Of a stretch of DNA of 64,000 nt, positions 32,217-41,030 are shown piece after piece (positions within the stretch are counted from its first letter, which is position 1; each line of letters opens with the position of its first letter). The translations under genes were made by a program, and so were the position numbers. Source of the stretch: Lachnospiraceae bacterium UBA7196 (GTDB lineage Bacteria > Bacillota > Clostridia > Lachnospirales > Lachnospiraceae); NCBI GenBank assembly GCA_002490835.1, contig DKUU01000041.1, positions 53,390 through 117,389 of the forward strand, read 5' to 3'. The notes under the pieces were generated by a model that searched no databases, had not been told where the DNA came from, and saw only the letters and a list, made by a program, of their open reading frames with translations.

Positions 32217-33180
32217 AATGACTCTGAGCAGCAATCTGCTCTATGACCGCAATATCTTCCTCCAGTTCCTCCGCGATTTCCGAAAGTGTTTTGCCTCTGG
32301 ACAGTTTCTTCTTTACTTTTTCCCGCAGCAAAGCGTCACGGCCCTTGCTCAGTCCAATCTCAATTCCTCTCTCCATGCCCTCTTTTATGCCCTCTTTTAT
32401 GCCTTCTTCTTTCCCCTCACGGAAAAGCGTTCTGAAATGTTTCTTCTCATCATATTCTGTCAAAATCATATGCAGCACCTCCGCTTTCTGTTTGATCAGG
32501 ATATCTCTAAGTATCCCCTTCTCAACACAGGTATCTATCGCCGTGTGGACGGCTTCATCCCTGCGCATTCCCTGCTTTATGTTCTCCTCTATCTCCGAGG
32601 AAAATTCCGAGTACTCCCACAGCCTGTGGCACTTCTCCATAAGTGCCCGGTTGTAGCCACGGTTGATGTTCAGTACTTCACAGGTACATTCCAGACAGCC
32701 GCTCCCCCGCCCTGTGGGAAACGAATCCGACAGATAGAGCAACAAATTGTCAGTCTGCATCTTGCCGCCATTATAAAAGACAATGTATATGGGCGTTGGC
32801 AGCTCGACACGATTCGTACCGTAAATATCATCTCCCTGTGAGGCGAGAAGCCCTTCAAACTGCTGGGCAAAGTATAACATTCCCCGCAAGGGCATATTCG
32901 GGTTCCATGTGCTCTGGTGCTCGTAAAGATTCAGGGAATTGCCAATCATAAAGGACAGATCATTCTTCATCTTCATGAAGATCACATCCTCCATAGTGAC
33001 TACCTCAAGCTCCTCGGGGTCTTGGTATGTACTGCCGTTTAAGGCATTGTAAAGCTCCAGCAGATCCTTTTTATCCCGAAAGAGATGCCGGAAAAGCACA
33101 TCCCTGTACTTGCGGTTATTTCTTAGTCTCCTCCACCAGCTGCCGTGTCTGAACCAGTTCTTTTTACTTCGTTTTACCAT
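32209..33180 (-). CDS. Rpn-family PD-(D/E)XK nuclease / recombination-promoting protein
   Basis: A 323-residue protein of the same broad family as the one at 17 kb but of a different subgroup. A basic start (MVKRSKKNWF) is followed by RKYRDVLFRHLFRDKKDLLELYNALNG, a beta strand with acidic residues, and FMIGNSLNLYEHQSTWN-type nuclease core, then PTPIYIVFYNGG. Near the C-terminus are in-tandem helical repeats (EEGIKEGIKEGMERGIE) typical of these proteins. GGAGG lies close upstream. A separate promoter (TTGTAT-17-TATAAA) serves it. The function is unknown beyond the family's nuclease and recombination role. Confidence 0.85.
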   Translation of the reverse strand: MVKRSKKNWFRHGSWWRRLRNNRKYRDVLFRHLFRDKKDLLELYNALNGSTYQDPEELEVVTMEDVIFMKMKNDLSFMIGNSLNLYEHQSTWNPNMPLRGMLYFAQQFEGLLASQGDDIYGTNRVELPTPIYIVFYNGGKMQTDNLLLYLSDSFPTGRGSGCLECTCEVLNINRGYNRALMEKCHRLWEYSEFSSEIEENIKQGMRRDEAVHTAIDTCVEKGILRDILIKQKAEVLHMILTEYDEKKHFRTLFREGKEEGIKEGIKEGMERGIEIGLSKGRDALLREKVKKKLSRGKTLSEIAEELEEDIAVIEQIAAQSHFK

Positions 33181-33235
33181 AGATTTTCCTCCATTATATC
33201 ACATTTTCTGATGCCATTACAGTAAAATATGTAGA

Positions 33236-33264
33236 TTTATACTGTTTTTGTGAATTGAATACAA
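33236..33264 (-). promoter_or_regulatory. Promoter of the second Rpn gene
   Basis: Minus strand TTGTAT (33259-33264), 17 bases, TATAAA (33236-33241), 55 bases before the start. Confidence 0.55.
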
Positions 33265-33369
33265 GAGGATTTCTGACACCTGTGGCAAAACGTATAAGAC
33301 CATATAAGATATCTGTATTTGGCAATCGTTCTTGTGATCCTTTTCACATATTAATATAGTAAGGAATCA

Positions 33370-33458
33370 TTTCCGACAATCGGAAAGAATCTCTCAGATG
33401 GAGAAATACATTCATGAAACGATTTCTCCGTTGACAGAACAGAACTCTGTCAATGTAT
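33370..33458 (-). ncRNA. Candidate structured RNA with a predicted pseudoknot
   Basis: Read on the minus strand, four perfect pairings follow each other: TTGACAGA/TCTGTCAA (33431-33453, seven-base loop), GGAGAAAT/ATTTCTCC (33400-33429), TTTCCG/CGGAAA (33370-33386) and a long-range ATACATT/AATGTAT (33452-33458 with 33406-33412). The last pairing reaches into the loop of the second hairpin, which is a pseudoknot arrangement. The transcript predicted from the promoter at 33464-33492 would start almost exactly at the first paired base. No coding sequence or known RNA family is recognised. It may be a small RNA or the leader of the Rpn gene. Confidence 0.5.
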
Positions 33459-33463
33459 GGATT

Positions 33464-33492
33464 ATTATAAAACAAGTTCTCCGTATATGCAA
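33464..33492 (-). promoter_or_regulatory. Promoter preceding the candidate structured RNA
   Basis: Minus strand TTGCAT (33487-33492), exactly 17 bases, then perfect TATAAT (33464-33469). The predicted start near 33457 coincides with the first structured base. Confidence 0.6.
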
Positions 33493-33557
33493 GATGCTTT
33501 TTTGAACGAATCAGGTTCCCCTTTCTCAAACCGATTTCATTTCCATGATTCCACAAA

Positions 33558-33599
33558 AAATCAGGCGTTCCCAAAAACACACTGGCAAACGCCTGATTT
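33558..33599. terminator. Terminator after the amylosucrase-like gene
   Basis: Perfect 12-base arms AAATCAGGCGTT (33558-33569) and AACGCCTGATTT (33588-33599), with an A-run and a T-run outside, so it works in either direction. It lies about 60 bases after the amylosucrase stop codon. The remaining gap (33181-33656) also holds the candidate RNA and no gene. Confidence 0.8.
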
Positions 33600-33656
33600 T
33601 CTCCCTATTGTTTTCTACAAAATGTGTCAAAACTCTACCCCAATAGTATAGTTTTT

Positions 33657-35561
33657 CTATTTTCTGGCAAGATAACGGAACCCGTACTCCGGAAGCGGTA
33701 TCATATCCAGAGATACCTTCTCCCCCGTGATCATATCCTGATAGGCGCCTTCCACGCCGTCCAGAGACACTTCCTTCTCATACTCACTGAAATTGAAAAC
33801 GCCAAGGATTTCTTCATCTTCATAAACCCTGCCGATTCCAAGCACATTGTCATCTCCGGTTGCAAGCGTCCTCGCGTCCGCCTCCGCCATAAACGCCCGA
33901 CTGGCTCTCCTGATCTTTTCCAGACGGTCGAGCTGTGAAAAAATCTGTCCCGCCACGCTCTTTTGATTGGAAACCTGCTCCGCCAGCTTCCAGTCCATCT
34001 TTCCCCGGTGCAGATAACGGGAATCCGCCGCCTTGTCGGGGTCGTCCTTGTAGCTGTAATCGTTCACCTGTCCGACCTCGTCTCCGCTGTAGAGCACGGG
34101 GATCCCGGACTGCATGAACATGTAGGCGTGAAGGGTCACATCCCGCCTGACAGCCCGCTCCATGGCCTCGGCATCCTGTTCTGCGCCCGCCTTCTCGACG
34201 CCGCACATGGACGCCGTGGTGCCGCAGAATCTGGCGTCCCCGGAAACGGGGTCTGCGTTGTAAAGTTCGCCGCGGCTGACGCTTTCTCCCGCAAGCCCTT
34301 GGAAATAATCATTCAGATACTGCTTGTGGGAACGTTCCTCAAAGCCCCACCGGTGCAGGGTATCGTAGTCCAGCCCCCAGCCGATATCATCATGACAGCG
34401 CAGATAGTTTAGGAAGACATACTCTTTCGGCAGGCTGTTCACAATATCAAGCTGCTGTTTCAAAAGCCGCACGTCCCGCGTCGCCACCGTGTGCCATGTG
34501 GTCGCCATGGTGGTCACATTGTAGAGCATATGGCACTCCGGCTTTTCCAGCGTCCCGAAATAGGGAACCACCTTCTCAGGCTCCATCACCACCTCGCCGA
34601 GCAGCAGCACGCCCGGACATACGATCTCCCCGATCATACGCATCATGCGCACGATCGTGTGCACCTGCTTCAAGTTACGGCACTGGGTATGCAGTTCCTT
34701 CCAGATATAGGGCACGGCATCGATCCGCATAATGTCGATGCCTTTATTGGCAAGGAACAGGAAGTTGTACATCATCTCGTTAAATACCCGCGGGTTCTGA
34801 TAGTTCAGATCCCACTGATACGGATAAAACGAAGTCATGACATAGTGCGCTACATCCGGCAGCCATGTGAAATTGCCCGGCGCGGTAGTCGGGAACACCT
34901 GCGGCACCGTCTTTTCATATTCGGCGGGAATGGCGTCGTTGTCGAAGAAAAAATAGCGGCTCATGTACTCGCCCTCGCCCGCTAACGCCCGCTTCGCCCA
35001 CTCGTGGTCCCCGGAAGTGTGGTTCATCACGAAATCCATACAGACGCTGATGCCTTCCTTGCGGCAGGCCGCCGTCAGGCTCTCCAGATCCTCCATCGTC
35101 CCCAGCGCCGGCTGGACCTTACGAAAGTCCGCCACCGCGTAGCCGCCGTCCGAGCGTCCCTTCACCGTATCCAGAAAGGGCATCAGGTGAATGTAGTTGA
35201 CATTGCAGCTTTTGAGATAGGCAAGTTTCTCCTGCACGCCCTGAAGATTCCCCGCAAAATTATCAATATAGAGCATCATGCCGAGCATATCGTTGCCCTT
35301 GTACCAATCAGGGCACTTTTCCCGCTCGACGTCCTTCTTTTTTAAATCTTTTCCCCGCTCCTCATAAAACCGGTGCAGGGAATCGCACAGTTCCGCAAAC
35401 ATGGAGCCGTTGTCGTAAAGTTCCATGTACAACCATTTCAGTTCATCCAGATGTCTTTCTAAGCGTTTGCGGTAAACCGCCTCCGTTCGCGACACCTTCT
35501 CCTGCATCTGTGTCGTCTTTGCAGCTTTTGTCTGTGTTGTCTCTGCCTGTCTGCCTCTCAT
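33657..35561 (-). CDS. GH13 amylosucrase-like enzyme
   Basis: A 634-residue cytosolic GH13 protein closest in style to subfamily 4 (amylosucrase/sucrose hydrolase): a helical N-terminal domain (about 1-85), then YIHLMPFLDTV, DGGYAVADFRKVQPALGTMEDL, DFVMNHTSGDHEWA, QWDLNYQNPRVFNEM, GIDIMRIDAVPYIWK (nucleophile Asp), LLGEVV (acid/base Glu) and LRCHDDIGW. It probably acts on sucrose freed from raffinose by the GH36 upstream. Polymer synthesis versus hydrolysis cannot be told apart here. ATG 35561 has an ideal AGGAGG site. A GTG 51 bases upstream lacks one. Confidence 0.85.
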   Translation of the reverse strand: MRGRQAETTQTKAAKTTQMQEKVSRTEAVYRKRLERHLDELKWLYMELYDNGSMFAELCDSLHRFYEERGKDLKKKDVEREKCPDWYKGNDMLGMMLYIDNFAGNLQGVQEKLAYLKSCNVNYIHLMPFLDTVKGRSDGGYAVADFRKVQPALGTMEDLESLTAACRKEGISVCMDFVMNHTSGDHEWAKRALAGEGEYMSRYFFFDNDAIPAEYEKTVPQVFPTTAPGNFTWLPDVAHYVMTSFYPYQWDLNYQNPRVFNEMMYNFLFLANKGIDIMRIDAVPYIWKELHTQCRNLKQVHTIVRMMRMIGEIVCPGVLLLGEVVMEPEKVVPYFGTLEKPECHMLYNVTTMATTWHTVATRDVRLLKQQLDIVNSLPKEYVFLNYLRCHDDIGWGLDYDTLHRWGFEERSHKQYLNDYFQGLAGESVSRGELYNADPVSGDARFCGTTASMCGVEKAGAEQDAEAMERAVRRDVTLHAYMFMQSGIPVLYSGDEVGQVNDYSYKDDPDKAADSRYLHRGKMDWKLAEQVSNQKSVAGQIFSQLDRLEKIRRASRAFMAEADARTLATGDDNVLGIGRVYEDEEILGVFNFSEYEKEVSLDGVEGAYQDMITGEKVSLDMIPLPEYGFRYLARK

Positions 35562-35617
35562 ATCAGCCTCCTGAGAACTCTCAATTCTCTCTGCTCCATC
35601 TGAATCTGACACGCCAA

Positions 35618-37795
35618 TTATTCTTTAATCAACTCAATCTGATACGCCGGATACTCCTTCTGCTCCACCGGCATCGGAAGCCCTGCCGCCATCAGATCCG
35701 CTCCGTAATAGCGCTTACCGCTCTCCGTATCCCGATACACTGCGGTATCGTCAAGCCCTTTTAATTTCACATAGCTCACCGACATATTGCCGTGTATCTC
35801 CAGCATCACCACACTGAGCAGCGCACGGTCTTTCTCCTCGGAAACAAACATCCAAGCCGTATACACCGCCGTAAACGGATCGGACAGCCGATGGTATCTG
35901 CCCCGCCTTATCAGTTCTTCCCATTTTCGGTACTGTTTGATCTGTTCCCCGACAGCCGCCTTCTCCTCCTCCGTCAGCTTTTCAGGGTCCAGCTCATAGC
36001 CGAACGCACCCGCCATCGCCACCACGCCTCTCGTGTGCAGACCCACGCTCCTGCCGGTCTGGTGATTCGGTACCGCCGACACATGGGAGCAGACGGCGGA
36101 CGCCGGATAAAAGAAGGAAGTGCCATACTGGATTCGCAGCCTGTCCAGCGCGTCCGTGTTGTCGCTGCACCAGATCTGGGGCGTGTAGTAGAGCATACCC
36201 GCGTCAAATCTGCCGCCGCCGCCGCTGCAGCCCTCAATCAGAAGATCAGGATACTTTTGCAGCAGCCTTTCCAGAAAATCATATACCCCGAGCACATAAT
36301 CGTAAGTCACTTTGCCCTGCATCGTTTTCCCCGAAAACACATCCACAATGCTACGGTTCATATCCCATTTCACATATTCAATGTTTCCCTGATCGAGGAT
36401 CTTACAGATCTGCTCAAAAATAGAGTCCCTGACGTCTTTTCTGGAAAAGTCAAGCACGAGCTGGTTCCGCCCTCTGACAGGCTCCCTGCCCGGTATCCGC
36501 AGCGCCCAGTCGGGATGCTTCCTATACAGCCCGCTGTCCTCCGACACCATCTCCGGCTCAATCCAGATACCGAATTTCACGCCTTCCGCATTGACTTTTT
36601 CTATCAGCTCCCGCAGGGTGCAGCCCAGCTTTTTCTCATTGACCTGCCAGTCTCCAAGACCGCTGTTATCGTCCTCTCTCTTACCAAACCAGCCGTCGTC
36701 CATCACAATCATATCAATGCCGAGCGCCGCCGTACTTCTGGCCAGTTTTAATATCTTCTGACCGTCGAACGCAAAATATGCCGCCTCCCAGCTATTGAGC
36801 AGTACGGGACGGGGCGCGTCCTGAAACTTTCCCCGGCACAGATGCTCTCTGATACAATTGTGAAAACGGTTGGAGAGCAAACCAAATCCCTGATCGGAGT
36901 AACACAAGATCGTCTCGGGAATCGTCAGCTTCTCTCCCTGCACTAATGTATAGTGGAATAAATCGCTCTGCAATCCCATCAAAAGTCTTGTCTGGTCGTA
37001 CTGATCCCGCTCCGCCTCGCAGAGGAAATTACCGCTGTAGACAAAGACCATGCCATAACAGCTTCCCGCATCCTCCGTGGCATTTTTGTCCGCTAAGATC
37101 ACCGCCGGATTATACTGGTGGCTGGAAGTGCCCCTGCGGCTGCCGATGGCGTAGGTGCCGTGCCCAAGCGTCTCCCGCTGCAAATTTCTCTCCATAGTAT
37201 GTCTGCCGTAAAAGCTGAGCAGATCAAAATCGCCCGTGACAAAATCCAGACAGGCGGACGCCGCCTTCCCGACCGTCACATGTTTGCTTCCCCGATTTTC
37301 CAGAATAACGCTTCTGGTGATGATATCCGCTTCTTCCAGCACGCCGTAGAGAAGCGTCACCCGCAGGCCGCTCACCCTATCCTCCAAAGTGATCTCCAGT
37401 GTCTGTGCCTCTCCTGCGTCATCATAGACTGCCGGAAGTCCCGGCAGTCCATACTTTCCTTCCTTAATCTCATGACCGACATAGCGTAAATCACAGCACT
37501 CAGAGCCATCCTCATTTCGAACGATCAGGGCGCTGTTCCTGAAGTCCCCGACGCCCATAACCGGATATTCCTGCGGCAGCGCATCCAGAGAGTACGTCCT
37601 GTCGTTTCCCACATCCCACGGATTCCCGGAAAACCCTCTGTCATAACAGGTGAGCAGATAATCCATATTTCCATAAACACGCCCGCCATAATACAGATGC
37701 AGCAAAAATCCGTACGCATCAACCTTCATCCGGTAGGACGTATGTTTTGTATCCAGTGTAAAAATCCGATTTTCCTGCTGAAATTTTACCGCCAT
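35618..37795 (-). CDS. GH36 alpha-galactosidase
   Basis: A 725-residue cytosolic alpha-galactosidase of the GH36 type that removes terminal galactose from melibiose, raffinose and related sugars. An N-terminal beta-supersandwich (to about 325) precedes the barrel. The nucleophile is D478 in YVKWDMNRS, and the acid/base Asp lies in IWCSDNTDALDR. Substrate-site segments VMDDGWFGKREDD and CSGGGGRFDAGMLYY are intact, and the length fits the bacterial tetrameric enzymes. It follows the importer genes by 16 bases and precedes the sucrose-acting GH13, giving the complete raffinose route. Confidence 0.94.
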   Translation of the reverse strand: MAVKFQQENRIFTLDTKHTSYRMKVDAYGFLLHLYYGGRVYGNMDYLLTCYDRGFSGNPWDVGNDRTYSLDALPQEYPVMGVGDFRNSALIVRNEDGSECCDLRYVGHEIKEGKYGLPGLPAVYDDAGEAQTLEITLEDRVSGLRVTLLYGVLEEADIITRSVILENRGSKHVTVGKAASACLDFVTGDFDLLSFYGRHTMERNLQRETLGHGTYAIGSRRGTSSHQYNPAVILADKNATEDAGSCYGMVFVYSGNFLCEAERDQYDQTRLLMGLQSDLFHYTLVQGEKLTIPETILCYSDQGFGLLSNRFHNCIREHLCRGKFQDAPRPVLLNSWEAAYFAFDGQKILKLARSTAALGIDMIVMDDGWFGKREDDNSGLGDWQVNEKKLGCTLRELIEKVNAEGVKFGIWIEPEMVSEDSGLYRKHPDWALRIPGREPVRGRNQLVLDFSRKDVRDSIFEQICKILDQGNIEYVKWDMNRSIVDVFSGKTMQGKVTYDYVLGVYDFLERLLQKYPDLLIEGCSGGGGRFDAGMLYYTPQIWCSDNTDALDRLRIQYGTSFFYPASAVCSHVSAVPNHQTGRSVGLHTRGVVAMAGAFGYELDPEKLTEEEKAAVGEQIKQYRKWEELIRRGRYHRLSDPFTAVYTAWMFVSEEKDRALLSVVMLEIHGNMSVSYVKLKGLDDTAVYRDTESGKRYYGADLMAAGLPMPVEQKEYPAYQIELIKE

Positions 37796-37811
37796 ACTCT
37801 ATCCCTTTCTG

Positions 37812-38654
37812 TTACTTAACTGCTCCGTTTACCACCCCGTTCAAAATCTGTTTCTGGCAGATCACATAAAATACCAGAATCGGGATCAGCGACAGCAGAT
37901 AGGATGCAAACGCCAGATTATAGTTGGTTCCAAACTGCGACTGGAAATTGAGCTGCGCAAGCGGCAGCGTATTCTCGGAAGACCCCGCCATAATGATGAG
38001 CGGCGTCATCACATCATTCCAGACTGCCAGTGCCGTGATAACCGCCACCGTCGCGTGCATCGGCCTCATGATCGGGAAAATGATGGCCCAATAAGTGCGC
38101 CACGTGGAAGCGCCGTCCACTCTCGCCGCCTCCTCAAGCGCCAGTGGAATGTTAGTAAGATAACCTGAATACAGCATGACATTCATCGGCATATAAAATA
38201 CCACATACAAAAGGATCACGCCGAACCAGTTCGCAAGGCCCATCTCCGCCGTCTGCTTAGCAAGCGGCATCATCAGGATCGCAAACGGCACGAACATACC
38301 GCTGACGATAAACAGATATACAAAGTTATAAAACTTACTTTTCTTATTCCGCCCCAGCGTATAGCCCATCAGCGAATGGATCAGAATGGAAAGTCCCACC
38401 GTCAACACGGAGATCAGCAGGCTGTTCTTTAGGGAATTCCAGAAATCCGTCACCCGCATGGCCTCCCTGAAATTGTCAAGGCTCCACACCTTGGGCAGCG
38501 ACAAAATACCGCTGATGCTGTTGGTCATCTCCGAAGGCTGTTTGAATGCGATCACAACAGTCATGTAAAGCGGAAAGATGATCGTGGAAAGACCGAGAAT
38601 CAAAAGCACCATAGCAGTTCTGTTCGATTTTCCGACTGTCGATGTTTTCTTCAT
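37812..38654 (-). CDS. Alpha-galactoside ABC transporter permease, MsmG type
   Basis: A 280-residue CUT1 permease with six membrane segments and the EAA loop EEAARVDGASTWRTY followed by IFPIMRP. The start MKKTSTVGKSNRT has AAAGGAGGA at good spacing and overlaps the partner permease stop by four bases (ATGA), so the two are translationally coupled. It forms the channel of an importer for raffinose-family sugars, judging by the GH36 and GH13 genes downstream. Confidence 0.93.
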   Translation of the reverse strand: MKKTSTVGKSNRTAMVLLILGLSTIIFPLYMTVVIAFKQPSEMTNSISGILSLPKVWSLDNFREAMRVTDFWNSLKNSLLISVLTVGLSILIHSLMGYTLGRNKKSKFYNFVYLFIVSGMFVPFAILMMPLAKQTAEMGLANWFGVILLYVVFYMPMNVMLYSGYLTNIPLALEEAARVDGASTWRTYWAIIFPIMRPMHATVAVITALAVWNDVMTPLIIMAGSSENTLPLAQLNFQSQFGTNYNLAFASYLLSLIPILVFYVICQKQILNGVVNGAVK

Positions 38655-39526
38655 AACTGCTCCTCCTTTGAACTGGAAAATTTCATCTGCGCCACAGAGA
38701 TCACTACGATCACGATAAAGAATACCACCGCGTTTGCACTCTGGAAGCCAAACTGTCCGCCCGACATACCGTTGTTGTAGATCAGGTAGGAGATGGACTC
38801 CGTGCTCTGCGCAGGGCCGCCCTTGGTCAGGGCGATGATCTGGTCAAACACCATCAGGAAGTTTTTCACGCACAGCACCATGTTGATGGAGAAAAACGGA
38901 ATGATCAGCGGGAACGTCAGATGCTTGAACTGCTTCCAGCCGGTAGCGCCGTCCAGACCGCCCGCCTCGTAAACATCCTCGGGCACAGTCTGTAATCCCG
39001 AGATGTAGATGATCGTATTCATGGCAATGGCCTGCCACGCGCAAACGATCATCACGCCGATCCATGCCTTGCCCGGACTTGACAAAATACTGGAACTAAG
39101 CGACGTGATCCCCGTCATATCCGCCAGCGCAGGCACGATGTACGTAAAGAAGTAGTTAAAAATATAACCCACTACCAAAGAGCCGAGTATGTTCGGCAAA
39201 AAGTAAGCCCCGCGGAAAAAGCCTTTCGCCCGGATCTTGCTGTTTAGTAAAAGCGCCATGATCAGACTGAGCACATTTACCACAATGGTGGTCACCAGCG
39301 CAAGCTTGATGGTAAACAGGTAGGATTTCCCTACGCGCGCATCCGAAAACAGATCGATGTAATTGCGAAGCCCCACCCAGTCATGACTGCCAAAGCCCCG
39401 GGAATTGGTAAAGCTGTAGAGGGCACCGCGGATCAGCGGGATCGTGTTAAAGCAGACAAACAGCGCCAAAATCGGTATCGTAATCAGTAAAAACGTTCTT
39501 TTTCTCTCATTTTCATGTTTTGACAT
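38651..39526 (-). CDS. Alpha-galactoside ABC transporter permease, MsmF type
   Basis: A 291-residue CUT1 permease, the MalF-side partner. The EAA loop reads YEAGGLDGATGWKQFK, with Gly in place of the second Ala-Ala position, followed by LTFPLIIPFF. ATG 39526 (MSKHENERKRTFLL) is chosen because GGGGG precedes it and the longer frame from 39571 would run into the binding-protein gene. Six membrane helices are visible. It follows the binding-protein stop by 16 bases. Confidence 0.92.
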   Translation of the reverse strand: MSKHENERKRTFLLITIPILALFVCFNTIPLIRGALYSFTNSRGFGSHDWVGLRNYIDLFSDARVGKSYLFTIKLALVTTIVVNVLSLIMALLLNSKIRAKGFFRGAYFLPNILGSLVVGYIFNYFFTYIVPALADMTGITSLSSSILSSPGKAWIGVMIVCAWQAIAMNTIIYISGLQTVPEDVYEAGGLDGATGWKQFKHLTFPLIIPFFSINMVLCVKNFLMVFDQIIALTKGGPAQSTESISYLIYNNGMSGGQFGFQSANAVVFFIVIVVISVAQMKFSSSKEEQL

Positions 39527-39542
39527 CACATTTACCCCCTTC

Positions 39543-40826
39543 CTACTGTGCACTTCCATGGGCAGCTTCATACTCCTGCACCATGCGGATAATGTCTCTG
39601 TTGTATCTCTGCCAGCTCGTATCGAAATTTTTCAAAAACGCGTCTTTATCCTTCTCGATGAGGAAGGTCTGCAGCAGCGCATCCACCGACATCTCCGACG
39701 GATAATAGTGGTCCTGATAGTCCGTCATATTGCCGCTTGCGATAAACTCTGACATCCCGTCCAGTATGACTGGTAAGGTAAAGCTTCCCTTTTTACACGG
39801 AACAGAGGTCTGCGCGTCAATGTATTTTTGCAGTGTATCATCCGCATACAAAAAGTCTAACACCTCGTAGGCGGCCTCCTTATTTTTGCAGTCCTTTGTC
39901 ACACAGAAACCCAGATCGATACCGGAGTTCAGCGTCCTGCCCTCCTTCGCATCGCTCGCCGGCATAACAAAAGAATCAATCTTTAAATCCGGATTCACCG
40001 AAAGGATCTGCGGCGCTGCGTAACTGCCGATCGGATACATAGCGGATTCCCCTCTCGCGAAGGCGGTACAGGCATCGTTATAGCTGTAGGCGAAAGGATC
40101 ATCCGGCCCGTAAGGCAAAAGTGCCAGATATTTACCCGCCAACTCGCCATACTCATCGGTAAAGGACGTAAGCCCCTTGTTTACCTGCTTGGTCGCATCC
40201 GCCGGTGCCAGTTCCACCGCCATGGCGTTCCATGGAGCCAGACAGGTCCAGGTATCCTTGAATCCAAAGTAGAATGGCAAAATTCCCTCCGCTGAAATCT
40301 GGTCGCAGAGCGCAAGCATCTCCTCCCATGTCTCGGGAATCTGCCAGCCGTGCTGCTCAAACATTTCCCTGTTGTAGAGAATGCCCGCCGCGTTTGCCGC
40401 ATAAGGCAAGATGTAGGTGCCGTCCACGGGAACCAGCTCCAGCGCCTCCGCGATATCCAGATACCCTTCGTTGACATCCTGCATCCCCGCATAGCCCGAG
40501 ATATCCGCCAGAATATCGGCATCCACAAAATAGGAATAATTGATATCCCCGCCGATCCCTATGATATCCGGATAATCCTCTCTGATAAATCTGGTCTTTA
40601 AGATCGCCATCGCGTCATTAGGCGAGCTGATGGTCAGGTGGATATCATCATGGGAAGCGTTGAACGCCTCCTCCACCGTCTTGAAATAGTTTGCCGCCTC
40701 CGGCTTATACTGCACGATCTCAACTTCGATCTTTCCGTCCGAGGCATCGCCGCAGCCCCAAACGAATGGCACTGTCGCGGTCAGACAAGCTGCAAACGCC
40801 AGACTCCTTACTTCCTTTCTTTTCAT
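39543..40826 (-). CDS. Alpha-galactoside binding lipoprotein, MsmE type
   Basis: A 427-residue extracellular binding protein with a lipoprotein signal (MKRKEVRSLAFAACL, lipobox VWGC). The fold signatures PDIIGIGGDINYSYF and FARGESAMYPIGSYA are typical of CUT1 binding proteins. ATG 40826 is preferred to 40832 for its spacing from GGAG. It is the first gene of the alpha-galactoside operon and is divergent from the AraC-type regulator, 200 bases away, which probably controls both. Confidence 0.92.
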   Translation of the reverse strand: MKRKEVRSLAFAACLTATVPFVWGCGDASDGKIEVEIVQYKPEAANYFKTVEEAFNASHDDIHLTISSPNDAMAILKTRFIREDYPDIIGIGGDINYSYFVDADILADISGYAGMQDVNEGYLDIAEALELVPVDGTYILPYAANAAGILYNREMFEQHGWQIPETWEEMLALCDQISAEGILPFYFGFKDTWTCLAPWNAMAVELAPADATKQVNKGLTSFTDEYGELAGKYLALLPYGPDDPFAYSYNDACTAFARGESAMYPIGSYAAPQILSVNPDLKIDSFVMPASDAKEGRTLNSGIDLGFCVTKDCKNKEAAYEVLDFLYADDTLQKYIDAQTSVPCKKGSFTLPVILDGMSEFIASGNMTDYQDHYYPSEMSVDALLQTFLIEKDKDAFLKNFDTSWQRYNRDIIRMVQEYEAAHGSAQ

Positions 40827-40973
40827 TATCATTCTCCTTCCCTTTTTGGAATATTACGTGGTAAAAGCAGAACTGTTTCGCTTCCTTTTAGCCATTGTAA
40901 CATACCATAATGCTATCAAAAATGGCAGTATTTTGCTTATTTTATGCCTTTATGCGGCTTTTTCGTCCCTATG

Positions 40974-41003
40974 TTGAAATGATGACGCATTTTGGTATAT
41001 ACT
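40974..41003 (+). promoter_or_regulatory. Promoter of the AraC-type regulator gene
   Basis: TTGAAA (40974-40979), 18 bases, TATACT (40998-41003), 27 bases before the start. The same 200-base region must hold the divergent operon's promoter, which I could not place with confidence. Confidence 0.55.
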
Positions 41004-41030
41004 ACAATATAGTAATCAGTGAGGTATTTT

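Noticed and set aside
33193..33198. Perfect TATAAT just before the second Rpn gene
   Set aside because: Only 13 bases before the ATG, so the transcript would lose the ribosome site; the box at 33236 with a matching -35 is better.
33391..33397. CTCTCAG (CTGAGAG on the minus strand), reminiscent of the thi-box of TPP riboswitches
   Set aside because: The other conserved TPP riboswitch elements and any thiamine gene downstream are absent.
33344..33580. 78-codon minus-strand frame between the amylosucrase and Rpn genes
   Set aside because: It covers the terminator and the candidate RNA structures; no ribosome site or protein-like pattern.
35792..36751. 319-codon open frame opposite the GH36 gene
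   Set aside because: Composition reflects the reverse complement of the GH36 active-site region; no motif.
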